Shown piece by piece: positions 17,828-26,117 of a stretch of DNA of 64,000 nt (position 1 is the stretch's first letter; each line of letters begins with the position of its first letter). The position numbers and the translations under genes were made by a program. The stretch is from Thauera aromatica_A (GTDB lineage Bacteria; Pseudomonadota; Gammaproteobacteria; Burkholderiales; Rhodocyclaceae), in assembly GCF_023093595.1 (NCBI RefSeq), contig NZ_JALLIK010000110.1, forward strand, positions 222,140-286,139, written 5' to 3'. Under the pieces are notes generated by a model. The model was not told the DNA's origin. It saw nothing but the letters and a program-made list of their open reading frames with translations, and did no database searches.

Positions 17828-18817
17828 ATGGACCCAACTCCCGCCCCCGCCGACAGCCGCGCGGTCGCGCTCGCCCGCCGCGTGCTGCGCATCGAGGCCG
17901 ACGCCGTCGCCGCGCTGGCCGGGCGCATCGGCGCCGAATTCGAGCGCGCGGTCGACATCATCCTGAAGCGCAACGGCCGGGTCATCGTCACCGGCATCGG
18001 CAAGTCCGGCCACATCGCGCGCAAGCTCGCTGCCACGCTGGCGAGCACCGGCACCCCCGCGTATTTCGTGCATGCGGCCGAAGCCGCCCACGGCGACCTC
18101 GGCATGATCACGCCCGAAGACGTGGTCATCGCCCTGTCGAACTCGGGCAGCAGCGAGGAAGTACTCACCATCGTGCCCCTGGTCAAGCGCCAGGGCGCGC
18201 GCCTGATCGCCATGACCGGCAAGGCGGACTCCCCCCTCGCACGCGAGGCCGACGCCCACCTCGAGGCGGCGGTCGCCGAGGAGGCCTGCCCGCTCAACCT
18301 CGCCCCCACCGCCAGCACCACCGCCGCCCTCGCGCTGGGCGACGCGCTCGCAGTCGCGCTGCTCGACGCGCGCGGCTTCGCCGCCGAGGACTTCGCCCGC
18401 TCGCACCCGGGCGGCGCCCTCGGGCGGCGCCTGCTCACCCATGTCGGCGACGTCATGCGCCCGGCGGCCTCGGTACCGATGGTCGCGGCCGAAGCGCCGC
18501 TCACCGCGGCACTGCTGGCGATGACCGCCGGCGGCATGGGCATGACCGCGGTCACCGGCAGCGACGGGCGACCGCAGGGCATCTTCACCGACGGCGACCT
18601 GCGCCGCGCCCTCGAAAAAGGCTGCGACGTGCGCAGCGCCCAGGTCGGCGCGGTGATGACCCGCGCTCCGCGCACCATCGGCCCGGCCGCACTCGCCGCC
18701 GAAGCGGCCGAAATCATGGAGCGCCAGCGCATCAGCCAGCTGTTGGTGGTCGATGCCGACGGCAGCCTGGTCGGCGCCCTAACCACCCACGACCTCATGC
18801 TCGCCAAGGTGATCTGA
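17828..18817 (+). CDS. kdsD: Arabinose-5-phosphate isomerase
   Basis: A 329-residue isomerase converting ribulose 5-phosphate to arabinose 5-phosphate, first step of Kdo synthesis for lipopolysaccharide. It has an N-terminal SIS domain (GRVIVTGIGKSGHIARKLAATL; LSNSGSSEEVL) and two CBS domains in the last 120 residues, the standard KdsD/KpsF/GutQ layout. It runs directly into lptC. The kdsC phosphatase gene that normally lies between them is absent. Confidence 0.94.
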   Translation: MDPTPAPADSRAVALARRVLRIEADAVAALAGRIGAEFERAVDIILKRNGRVIVTGIGKSGHIARKLAATLASTGTPAYFVHAAEAAHGDLGMITPEDVVIALSNSGSSEEVLTIVPLVKRQGARLIAMTGKADSPLAREADAHLEAAVAEEACPLNLAPTASTTAALALGDALAVALLDARGFAAEDFARSHPGGALGRRLLTHVGDVMRPAASVPMVAAEAPLTAALLAMTAGGMGMTAVTGSDGRPQGIFTDGDLRRALEKGCDVRSAQVGAVMTRAPRTIGPAALAAEAAEIMERQRISQLLVVDADGSLVGALTTHDLMLAKVI

Positions 18818-19393
18818 TTGATCGACACCTGGCGCCTCTACCCGGTCCTCGCCCTGACTCTCCTGGCCGGGGCCTCGATGTGGCTCGAGCGGGCCACCCG
18901 CTCCGAGGAACAGGCCGGCGCGCGCGCGCAGAGCGGGCCGGATTTCATCGCCACACAAACCCGCGTCGTCGGCTTCGCCGAAGACGGCAGCCTGCGCTAC
19001 GAACTGCTCGCCGAGCGCCTGGAACACGATCCCCGCGACGATGTCACCCGCCTCCAGCAGCCCCGCCTGCACCTGCACAGCGCGCAACGCGAGACCCGGA
19101 TCAGCGCGCAGCGTGCCGACGTCTCGCCCGGAGGCGAACGCGTCGACCTGGCCGGCGAAGTCCACGTCCGCCGTTCCGGCACCGCCTCCGAGGCCCCGCT
19201 CGGTCTCGACTCCGACACCCTCACGGTATGGCCCGACGCCCACCGCGCGCACACCGACTCTCCGGTGCAACTGAGCCGCGGCGCTGCGCGCGCCACCGCG
19301 CTCGGCCTGCGCGCCGACAATCTGTTCGGCACGCTCGAACTGGTCGGTGAAGTGCGCTCCACCTTTCCGCGCCGTCAAGGACCCCCCTCATGA
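18818..19393 (+). CDS. lptC: LPS transport protein LptC
   Basis: A 191-residue bitopic inner-membrane protein that passes LPS from LptBFG to LptA. One N-terminal helix (LYPVLALTLLAGASMWL) precedes the periplasmic beta-jellyroll with RVVGFAEDGSLRYELLAERLEH, the LptC core. Start is TTG 18818, immediately after the kdsD stop; the first in-frame ATG would remove the helix and much of the domain. The stop overlaps lptA by 4 bases. Confidence 0.9.
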   Translation: MIDTWRLYPVLALTLLAGASMWLERATRSEEQAGARAQSGPDFIATQTRVVGFAEDGSLRYELLAERLEHDPRDDVTRLQQPRLHLHSAQRETRISAQRADVSPGGERVDLAGEVHVRRSGTASEAPLGLDSDTLTVWPDAHRAHTDSPVQLSRGAARATALGLRADNLFGTLELVGEVRSTFPRRQGPPS

Positions 19394-19935
19394 AACATCT
19401 GCTTGCCGCCGCCCTCGCTGCCTGCGTTGCCTGCGCCGCCCCCGCCTTCGCGGAGCGGAGCGACCGCGAGCAGCCGGTCAATATCGAAGCCGACCGCCTC
19501 ACCGTCGACGACCGTAACAAGGTGCATGTCTTCGAAGGCAACGTCGTCCTCACCCAGGGCACCCTCAGCATCCGCGGCGACAAGCTGGTCGTCACCCAGG
19601 ACGCCGCCGGCTTCCAGAACGGCGTCGCCACCGCCGCCGGGGAACGTCTCGCCAGTTTCCGCCAACGCCGCGAAGGCAGCGCCGAATACGTCGAAGGCGA
19701 AGCCGAACGCATCGAATACGACAGCCGCACCGAGCAGGCCCGCCTGTTCAACCGCGCCCGGGTCCGCAGCGGCGGCGACCAGGTCAGTGGCCACTACATC
19801 GAATACGACGCGATCACCGAAAACTATCTCGCCACCAACGCGCCGCAGGCGGGAAGCCCCGGCACGGCCCCGGGCGGGCGCGTGCGCGCCGTGATCCAGC
19901 CCAAGAACGACGGCCAGCCCGCGGGCGCGCAGTAA
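19390..19935 (+). CDS. lptA: LPS transport periplasmic bridge protein LptA
   Basis: A 181-residue periplasmic protein that forms the beta-jellyroll bridge between LptC and LptD. A 21-residue signal peptide ends APAFA, followed by the OstA motif QPVNIEADRLTVDDRNKVHVFEGNV split over two strands. Size agrees with E. coli LptA (185). The next genes should be lptB and rpoN in most betaproteobacteria; here a crotonase follows after 32 bases. Confidence 0.93.
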   Translation: MKHLLAAALAACVACAAPAFAERSDREQPVNIEADRLTVDDRNKVHVFEGNVVLTQGTLSIRGDKLVVTQDAAGFQNGVATAAGERLASFRQRREGSAEYVEGEAERIEYDSRTEQARLFNRARVRSGGDQVSGHYIEYDAITENYLATNAPQAGSPGTAPGGRVRAVIQPKNDGQPAGAQ

Positions 19936-19967
19936 GCGGCCACGACATCCATCACCCAGGAGGAAGC

Positions 19968-20744
19968 ATGACTTTCGAACTCATCATCGCCGAGCAGCGG
20001 GGCCGGGTCGGCCTCATCACCCTGAACCGGCCCCAGGCCATGAATGCGCTCAACGACCAGGTGGTGAACGAAATCACCGCCGCGCTCAACGACTTCGAGG
20101 CCGACGACAACATCGGTGCGATCGTCATCACCGGCTCGGACAAGGCCTTCGCCGCGGGCGCCGACATCGGCGCGATGGCCCAGTTCTCCTATATGGACGC
20201 CTACAAGAGCGAGTACATCACGCGCAACTGGGAGCGGGTCAAGACCTGCCGCAAGCCGGTGATCGCCGCAGTGGCCGGCTTCGCCCTGGGCGGCGGCTGC
20301 GAACTGGCGATGATGTGCGACATCATCATCGCCGCCGACAGCGCGAAGTTCGGCCAGCCCGAAGTCAAGCTCGGCATCCTCCCCGGCGCCGGCGGCACCC
20401 AGCGCCTGCCGCGCGCGGTCGGCAAGGCCAAGGCGATGGACCTGTGCCTGAGCGCGCGCCTGATGGACGCGACCGAGGCCGAGCGCGCCGGCCTGGTGTC
20501 GCGGGTGGTTCCTGCCGACAAACTGCTCGACGAGGCGCTCGCCGCCGCCGCCACCATCGCCGGCTTCTCCCTGCCGGTGGTCATGATGATCAAGGAGTCG
20601 ATCGGGCGGGCGTTCGAAAGCGGCCTCAACGAAGGCCTGCTGTTCGAGCGCCGGGTATTCCACGCCGCCTTCGCGCTCAACGACCAGAAAGAAGGGATGG
20701 CCGCCTTCGTCGAGAAGCGCAAGCCGAACTTCCGCCACGATTGA
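19968..20744 (+). CDS. Enoyl-CoA hydratase (crotonase family)
   Basis: A 258-residue hydratase adding water to 2,3-enoyl-CoA in fatty-acid or aromatic-acid beta-oxidation. The two catalytic Glu residues are present, in GGGCELAMMCD and GQPEVKLGILPGAGGTQRLPR, and the oxyanion-hole segment AFAAGADI is intact. A strong AGGAGG site precedes ATG 19968. It is most like the short-chain PaaF/EchA/Crt type. Its place directly after lptA is unusual; proximity to a phasin suggests a link to acyl-CoA/PHB metabolism. Confidence 0.93.
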   Translation: MTFELIIAEQRGRVGLITLNRPQAMNALNDQVVNEITAALNDFEADDNIGAIVITGSDKAFAAGADIGAMAQFSYMDAYKSEYITRNWERVKTCRKPVIAAVAGFALGGGCELAMMCDIIIAADSAKFGQPEVKLGILPGAGGTQRLPRAVGKAKAMDLCLSARLMDATEAERAGLVSRVVPADKLLDEALAAAATIAGFSLPVVMMIKESIGRAFESGLNEGLLFERRVFHAAFALNDQKEGMAAFVEKRKPNFRHD

Positions 20745-20804
20745 GCGGAGCCCGGGGGCCTGGCTGGAGGCTGACAGCCGATTGGCACAACCAATCGGTT
20801 TTCA

Positions 20805-20819
20805 TTGTGCGATGCACAA
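20805..20819. promoter_or_regulatory. Palindrome upstream of the phasin promoter (possible PhaR operator)
   Basis: TTGTGC-GAT-GCACAA is a perfect 6-3-6 inverted repeat just upstream of the -35 box. A related half (GGCACAA) lies at 20784-20790, and a partly symmetric TTGCATCGCAGCAA spans the start region near 20864. PhaR-type repressors bind TGC/GCA-rich palindromes in front of phaP genes, so a PhaR site is plausible. Confidence 0.45.
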
Positions 20820-20826
20820 ACTTCCC

Positions 20827-20854
20827 TTGACAGTGCGGTGCGGGGCCGTATAAT
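20827..20854 (+). promoter_or_regulatory. Sigma70 promoter of the phasin gene
   Basis: A consensus -35 TTGACA (20827-20832) and consensus -10 TATAAT (20849-20854) are separated by 16 bases. Transcription should start near 20861, leaving a leader of about 60 bases to the phasin ATG. It is the strongest-looking promoter in the window. Confidence 0.85.
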
Positions 20855-20921
20855 CCACATCATGTTGCATCGCAGCAAAGTCATTTCCCAGCTGCAGCAG
20901 ACTTTCACCAAGGAGAGCCCC

Positions 20922-21488
20922 ATGAGCACTTTCATCACCCCCGAGCAGTTCGCCAGCACCAACAAGGCCGGCATCGAAACGCTGCTGACCCTGGCCAACG
21001 CCGCCTTCGCCAGCGCCGAGCGCCTGGCCGCCCTGAACCTGAACACCGCCCGTTCGATCCTGGAAGACGGCGTCGCCAACACCAAGGCCCTGCTCGGCGC
21101 CAAGGACGTGCAGGAACTGGTGAGCCTGCAGGCTGCGCTGGCCCAGCCGATCGTCGAGAAAGCCGTCGCCTACGCGCGCAGCGTCTATGAAATCACCTCG
21201 CAGAGCCAGGAAGAAGTCTCGAAGGTGATGGAGAGCCAGGTCGCCGAGCTGAACAAGGGTGTCGCCAGCGCGCTCGACAACGCTGCCAAGTCCGCCCCCG
21301 CCGGCTCCGACGTCGCCGTCGCCGCGGTGAAGTCGGCGATCGCCGCCGCCAACAGCGCCTACGACAACATGAGCAAGGCCGCCAAGCAGGTCGCCGAGAT
21401 CGCCGAAGCCAACGTGGCCGCCGCGACCAACGCCACCGTCAAGGCGGTCAGCTCCGGCGCCAAGGCTGCGGCCAAGAAAGCCGCCTGA
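20922..21488 (+). CDS. phaP: Phasin (PHB granule-associated protein)
   Basis: A 188-residue coat protein of polyhydroxybutyrate granules (phasin_2 family). The N-terminus FITPEQFASTNKAGIETLL and the central helix FASAERLAALNLNTARSILE are typical; the C-terminus is an Ala/Lys-rich amphipathic tail. ATG 20922 follows an AAGGAG site; an earlier in-frame start at 20805 lies upstream of the promoter. It is a single-gene unit between a strong promoter and a strong terminator, which fits high regulated expression. Confidence 0.93.
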   Translation: MSTFITPEQFASTNKAGIETLLTLANAAFASAERLAALNLNTARSILEDGVANTKALLGAKDVQELVSLQAALAQPIVEKAVAYARSVYEITSQSQEEVSKVMESQVAELNKGVASALDNAAKSAPAGSDVAVAAVKSAIAAANSAYDNMSKAAKQVAEIAEANVAAATNATVKAVSSGAKAAAKKAA

Positions 21489-21508
21489 TCGCTTCGGCAG
21501 CCGGATCG

Positions 21509-21537
21509 AAGAAGGCCCCGCATCGCGGGGCCTTCTT
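21509..21537. terminator. Bidirectional rho-independent terminator
   Basis: A perfect 13-base stem (AAGAAGGCCCCGC / GCGGGGCCTTCTT) with an ATC loop lies between the convergent phasin and plsC genes. The A/T ends let it work on both strands. Confidence 0.85.
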
Positions 21538-21552
21538 GCGTTCACCCGGCAC

Positions 21553-22323
21553 CTAATCCGGCGCCCGAGCCGCTGCCTCCGCCCGGGTATCCGCCCCGGC
21601 ATAGTGGTGGCCGAACAAGCGCCGCATCTCGCCTTCGATCCATTCTTCGGCGCGGCGGTTGATCTCCTCCGCCTTCACGCCCTTGACCTCGATCAGCGGA
21701 CCGATGCTGACGGTGATCTCTCCCGGGCGCTTGACGAAGGCGTTGCGCCGCCAGAACTCGCCGGCATTGTGGGCCACCGGCACCACCGGCACTCCGGCAC
21801 GCTTGGCGAGGATCGCGCCTCCCGGCTTGTAACGCCGCACCACGCCGGGTGCAACCCGCGTGCCTTCGGGGAAGACGGCTACCCACAAGCCTTCGTGGAG
21901 GCGCTTCCGGCCCTGTTCGACCACCTGTGACAAGGCGTCCTTACCGGCCGCACGGTCGATCGCGATCCCCGGAATCCTTCCCAGCGCCCAGCCAAAAAAG
22001 GGCACGCGCAGCAGTTCGCGCTTGAGCACGTAGCACAGCGGCGGAAAGATCTGCTGCAGCGCGATCGTCTCCCACGCCGACTGGTGCTTGGACAGGATCA
22101 CCGCCGGGCCGGCGGGAATGTTCTCGGCGCCGATCACCCGGTAGCGGATCCCCAGCACATGGCGGACCACCCACATCATCAGCGGCACCCAGGACGTGAT
22201 CAGGCGGTGACGGGTCATCGGCGGCAGCCAGAAGATCAGGATCGCAAGCACTGCGTAAGGCACGGTGATGACGGCGAGCAGGACCGCGAACAGAAAGGAG
22301 CGAAGCAGATGCACGGGGAGCAC
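21553..22323 (-). CDS. plsC: 1-acyl-sn-glycerol-3-phosphate acyltransferase
   Basis: A 256-residue membrane enzyme that acylates lysophosphatidic acid to phosphatidic acid. One or two N-terminal helices (LLRSFLFAVLLAVITVPYAVL) precede the acyltransferase core. Motif I reads KHQSAWE, so the family HX4D is HX4E here; motif III is VAVFPEGTR. The chemistry is probably kept, since Glu variants are seen in related sequences, but this is an inference. It follows gmhB and ends at the shared terminator. Confidence 0.9.
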   Translation of the reverse strand: MLPVHLLRSFLFAVLLAVITVPYAVLAILIFWLPPMTRHRLITSWVPLMMWVVRHVLGIRYRVIGAENIPAGPAVILSKHQSAWETIALQQIFPPLCYVLKRELLRVPFFGWALGRIPGIAIDRAAGKDALSQVVEQGRKRLHEGLWVAVFPEGTRVAPGVVRRYKPGGAILAKRAGVPVVPVAHNAGEFWRRNAFVKRPGEITVSIGPLIEVKGVKAEEINRRAEEWIEGEMRRLFGHHYAGADTRAEAAARAPD

Positions 22324-22408
22324 TCCGTGGGAGGATGGGCAGGACGCGGCGCCCGCGGCAGGGGCGGGCGCGACCGGCGGGGCGTGCGGACGGGACGGCC
22401 CGCCCGGC

Positions 22409-22942
22409 TCAGGTGGTGAGTTCGGTGGCGATGGCGTCGAGATCGGGGTAGATCAGGGTGCCGGCAGGCAGGTCCGGGTTTTCGCGGGTCAGCTGCCCCT
22501 TGCCGGTGAGCACCAGGTAGGGCGTGCACCCGACCGCGGCGCCGGCCTGCAGGTCGCGCAGGCTGTCGCCGACACAGGGCACCTTGTGCAGGTCGACGTT
22601 GAAGCGCTCGGCGATCTGCAGGAACAGGCCCGGCCTGGGCTTGCGGCAATCGCAGGTGGAATCCGCCGGATGCGGGCAGAAGAAGATCGCATCGAGACGG
22701 CCGCCGATCTGGGCGAGGCTCTTCACCATCTTGTCGTTGATCGCGTTCAGCGTGTCCATGCCGAACAGGCCGCGGCCGACCCCGGACTGGTTCGAGGCCA
22801 CGACCACGCGCCAGCCCCACTGGTTCAGGCGCGCGATCGCCTCGAGCGAGCCGGGAATCGGCTTCCACTCTTCGGGCGACTTGATGAACTGCTCGGAATC
22901 GAAATTGATGACCCCGTCGCGGTCGAGAATGATGAGCTTCAT
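22409..22942 (-). CDS. gmhB: D-glycero-beta-D-manno-heptose-1,7-bisphosphate 7-phosphatase
   Basis: A 177-residue HAD-IIIA phosphatase in ADP-heptose synthesis for the LPS inner core. The nucleophile motif is LDRDGVIN, motif II is ASNQSGVGRG, and the zinc site is CPHPADSTCDCRKP. ATG 22942 follows a GGAGG site. GmhB downstream of glyS and upstream of plsC is the standard betaproteobacterial order. Confidence 0.94.
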   Translation of the reverse strand: MKLIILDRDGVINFDSEQFIKSPEEWKPIPGSLEAIARLNQWGWRVVVASNQSGVGRGLFGMDTLNAINDKMVKSLAQIGGRLDAIFFCPHPADSTCDCRKPRPGLFLQIAERFNVDLHKVPCVGDSLRDLQAGAAVGCTPYLVLTGKGQLTRENPDLPAGTLIYPDLDAIATELTT

Positions 22943-22974
22943 CGGCAACCTCCGTGATGCGGACCGCGTTCCGG

Positions 22975-25080
22975 TCAGGCCGACAGGCGCGAGATGTCCG
23001 CCACCTGGTTCATCAGCCCGGCCAGCCGCGCCAGCAAGGCGAGCCGGTTGTGCCGCGTCAGCGGCTCCTCGGCCATCACCATGACGTCCTCGAAGAAGCG
23101 GTCCACCGCCGCGCGCAGCCCGGCGAGCACGCACAGGGCATCGGCGTAGTCCTCGTTGGCGACGTGGGAGTCGACCAGCGGTGCGACCTCGATCAGCTGG
23201 TGGAACAGCGCCTTCTCGGCCTCTTCCTGGAGCAGCGCGAGGTCCGGTTCGCCCGGGGTGACCGCGGCCTTTTTCAGGATATTGACGATGCGCTTGTTGG
23301 CCGCGGCCAGGGCCTCGGCTTCGGGCAGCGCACGGAAGGCCTCGACCGCGGCGAGCTTGGCCGGCACCAGGTCGATGCGCGCAGGCTTCAAGGCGAGCAC
23401 GGCGTCGATCACGGCGCCGTCGCGACCGGTCTCGCGGAGCAGGTTCTTCAGGCGCTCGAGCATGAAGTCCTGTAACTGGGCGGCGAAGCCTTCGGCGCCG
23501 AGCAGCCCCGGCTTGAAGCCGGCGGCGGCGGCTTCGATCAGCTTCGGCAGCTCCAGCGGCAGCGGCGTCTCGATCAGGATGCGCAGCACGCCGAGGGCGG
23601 CGCGGCGCAGCGCGAACGGGTCCTTGTCACCGGTCGGCAGCAGGCCGATGCCGAAGAAGCCGACCAGGGAATCGAGCTTGTCGGCCAGCGCCACCGCGGC
23701 GGCGACGTTGCCCGCGGGCAGCGCGTCGCCGGCGAAACGCGGCTGATAGTGGGCCTGGATGGCGTCCGCCACCACCGGCCCCTCGCCGTCGGCGAGGGCG
23801 TAGTAGCGCCCCATGATGCCCTGCAGCTCGGGGAACTCGCCGACCATGTCGGTGACGAGGTCGGCCTTCGCCAGACGCGCGGCGCGCTTTGCCGCGGCGA
23901 CGTCGCCGTGCAGTTGCGCCGCGATCGCGCCGGCCAGCGCCTCCAGGCGCTCGACGCGCTCGAGCTGGCTGCCGAGCTTGTTGTGATAGACCACCGGCGC
24001 CAGGCGCGGCAGACGGGCCTCGAGCTTGTGCTTCTTGTCCTGCTCGAAGAAGAAGCGCGCGTCGGACAGGCGCGGGCGCACCACGCGCGCGTTGCCGGAG
24101 ACGATGTTCGAGGGATCGGCCACGCGCATGTTGGAGACGATCAGGAAGCGGTTGAGCAGGGTTCCGGCCGCGTCGAACAGGGGGAAGTACTTCTGGTTGG
24201 CGCGCATCGTCAGGATCAGGCACTCCTGCGGCACGGCAAGGAATTCGGCCTCGAACTGGCCGACGTACACCGTCGGATGCTCGACCAGCGCGGCGACCTC
24301 GTCGAGCAGGTCGGCGTAATCTTCCTTGCTCGCACCGAGCCGCGCGCCCTGCTTCGCCGCCTCGGCCAGCAGCTGGCACTCGATGTCGGCGCGGCGTTCG
24401 GCGAAGCAGGGAATGACCTTGCCCTCGGCGAGCAGGGTCGGCTCGTAGGCGTCGGCGGTGGCGAGTTCGATGTCGCCGCGGCTCATGAAGCGGTGGCCGC
24501 GGGTCGTGCGCCCCGCATCGAGGTCGAGCACGCGACCGGGCACCACCTCGGCGCCGTGCAGGAAGGTGAGCTTGTGCACCGGGCGCACGAAGGTGGCGTC
24601 GCCGTCGCCCCAGCGCATCACCTTCGGAATCGGCAGCGCCTTCACCGCATCGTGGACGATGGCCGACAGCACTTCGGCGAGCTTTGCCCCGGGCACGACG
24701 GCGGTGTGGAACAAAGCCTCGGCCTTGCCGTCGATGCGGCGCTCGAAGCCGGCCACGGCATCGGCGGCGATGCCCTTGGCCTCCATCTTCTTGCGCAGCG
24801 CGGGGGTCGGCTTGCCCTCGGCGTCGAGCGCCACCGACACCGGCATCAGCTTCTCGGTGACTTCCTTCGCCGCCGCTTCGGCCGCGACCTGCGCCACCGT
24901 CACCGCCAGCCGGCGCGGGCTGGCGAAGCTGCGAAAAGCCGCATCCGCCGACGCCAGCCCCTTCGCCACGAGGCCCTCGGCAATTCGGGTGGCGAAGGTC
25001 TCGCCCAGGCGCGGCAAGGCCTTCGGCGGCAGTTCTTCGGTGAGCAGCTCGACGAGGAGCGTTGCGGTCGCGCCGGTCAT
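22975..25080 (-). CDS. glyS: Glycyl-tRNA synthetase beta subunit
   Basis: A 701-residue beta subunit of the bacterial alpha2beta2 glycyl-tRNA synthetase, which holds the tRNA-binding part. The N-terminus TLLVELLTEELPPKALPRLGE is diagnostic. GDKDPFALRRAALGVLRI and a DALR-like anticodon-binding end are present. The start at 25080 overlaps the glyQ stop by one base (TGATG). Length is normal (E. coli 689). Confidence 0.97.
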   Translation of the reverse strand: MTGATATLLVELLTEELPPKALPRLGETFATRIAEGLVAKGLASADAAFRSFASPRRLAVTVAQVAAEAAAKEVTEKLMPVSVALDAEGKPTPALRKKMEAKGIAADAVAGFERRIDGKAEALFHTAVVPGAKLAEVLSAIVHDAVKALPIPKVMRWGDGDATFVRPVHKLTFLHGAEVVPGRVLDLDAGRTTRGHRFMSRGDIELATADAYEPTLLAEGKVIPCFAERRADIECQLLAEAAKQGARLGASKEDYADLLDEVAALVEHPTVYVGQFEAEFLAVPQECLILTMRANQKYFPLFDAAGTLLNRFLIVSNMRVADPSNIVSGNARVVRPRLSDARFFFEQDKKHKLEARLPRLAPVVYHNKLGSQLERVERLEALAGAIAAQLHGDVAAAKRAARLAKADLVTDMVGEFPELQGIMGRYYALADGEGPVVADAIQAHYQPRFAGDALPAGNVAAAVALADKLDSLVGFFGIGLLPTGDKDPFALRRAALGVLRILIETPLPLELPKLIEAAAAGFKPGLLGAEGFAAQLQDFMLERLKNLLRETGRDGAVIDAVLALKPARIDLVPAKLAAVEAFRALPEAEALAAANKRIVNILKKAAVTPGEPDLALLQEEAEKALFHQLIEVAPLVDSHVANEDYADALCVLAGLRAAVDRFFEDVMVMAEEPLTRHNRLALLARLAGLMNQVADISRLSA

Positions 25081-26006
25081 CACGCGGCCTCCTTGGTGGC
25101 GTTGAGCATCGGGAAGCCGAGGGCTTCGCGGGATTCGAAATAGGCCTGGGCGACGGCGCGCGACAGGTTGCGGATGCGGCCGATGTAGGCGGCACGCTCG
25201 GTCACCGAGATGGCGCCGCGGGCATCGAGCAGGTTGAAGGTATGGGCGGCCTTCAGCACCATCTCGTAGGCCGGCAGGGCGAGGCCGAACTCCATAATGC
25301 GCTTCGCCTCGGATTCGTAACTGGTGAACAGCGAGAACAGGAAGTCGACGTTGCTGTGCTCGAAGTTGAAGGTCGACTGCTCGACCTCGTTCTGGTGATA
25401 GACGTCGCCGTAGGTGACCGCGCGCCCGTCGGGGCCGACCGACCACACCAGGTCGTAGACGTTTTCCACGCCCTGCAGGTACATCGCCAGGCGCTCGATA
25501 CCGTAGGTGATCTCGCCCAGCACCGGCCTGCAGTCGAGGCCGCCGACCTGCTGGAAGTAGGTGAACTGGGTGACCTCCATGCCGTCCAGCCACACTTCCC
25601 AGCCCAGACCCCAGGCGCCCAGGGTGGGGTTTTCCCAGTCGTCCTCGACAAAGCGGATGTCATGGGCGCCGGTATCGATGCCGAGCGCGCGGAGCGAATC
25701 GAGGTAGAGTTCCTGGATGTCCAGCGGCGAGGGCTTGAGCACCACCTGGAACTGGTAGTAGTGCTGCAGACGGTTGGGGTTTTCGCCGTAGCGGCCGTCC
25801 TTGGGCCGGCGCGAAGGCTGGACGTAGGCCGCGTTCCACGGCTCGGGGCCGATCGCACGCAGGAACGTGGCGGTATGGCTGGTGCCGGCGCCGACTTCGA
25901 GGTCGTAGGGCTGCAGCAGCACGCAGCCGCGCTCGCCCCAGAACTGCTGGAGGGTGAGGATGACTTGCTGGAAGGTCGGATTGACGAGTCGGGAGTGGGT
26001 GGTCAT
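25080..26006 (-). CDS. glyQ: Glycyl-tRNA synthetase alpha subunit
   Basis: A 308-residue catalytic subunit that activates glycine with ATP. TFQQVILTLQQFWGERGCVLLQPYD opens the class II fold in two short stretches, and MEVTQFTYFQQVGGLDC is the active-site region. ATG 26006 (MTTHSRLVNPTFQQ) is preferred over 26042, as it fits the family N-terminus. Forms a pair with glyS. Confidence 0.97.
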   Translation of the reverse strand: MTTHSRLVNPTFQQVILTLQQFWGERGCVLLQPYDLEVGAGTSHTATFLRAIGPEPWNAAYVQPSRRPKDGRYGENPNRLQHYYQFQVVLKPSPLDIQELYLDSLRALGIDTGAHDIRFVEDDWENPTLGAWGLGWEVWLDGMEVTQFTYFQQVGGLDCRPVLGEITYGIERLAMYLQGVENVYDLVWSVGPDGRAVTYGDVYHQNEVEQSTFNFEHSNVDFLFSLFTSYESEAKRIMEFGLALPAYEMVLKAAHTFNLLDARGAISVTERAAYIGRIRNLSRAVAQAYFESREALGFPMLNATKEAA

Positions 26007-26117
26007 GGTCTCGGAGGCCTTGCAGCCGTGCAGCGCACGCAAAGGCGGTGATTTTACCGGGGTTCGGCGGACAAGGGGCGAGGGAAAGACGGCTCGTGCC
26101 GACGCCCCGCCTCCCCT

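Noticed and set aside
22975..25593. Longer glyS with an upstream extension to 25593
   Set aside because: The extension reads through glyQ in another frame; the family start is at 25080.
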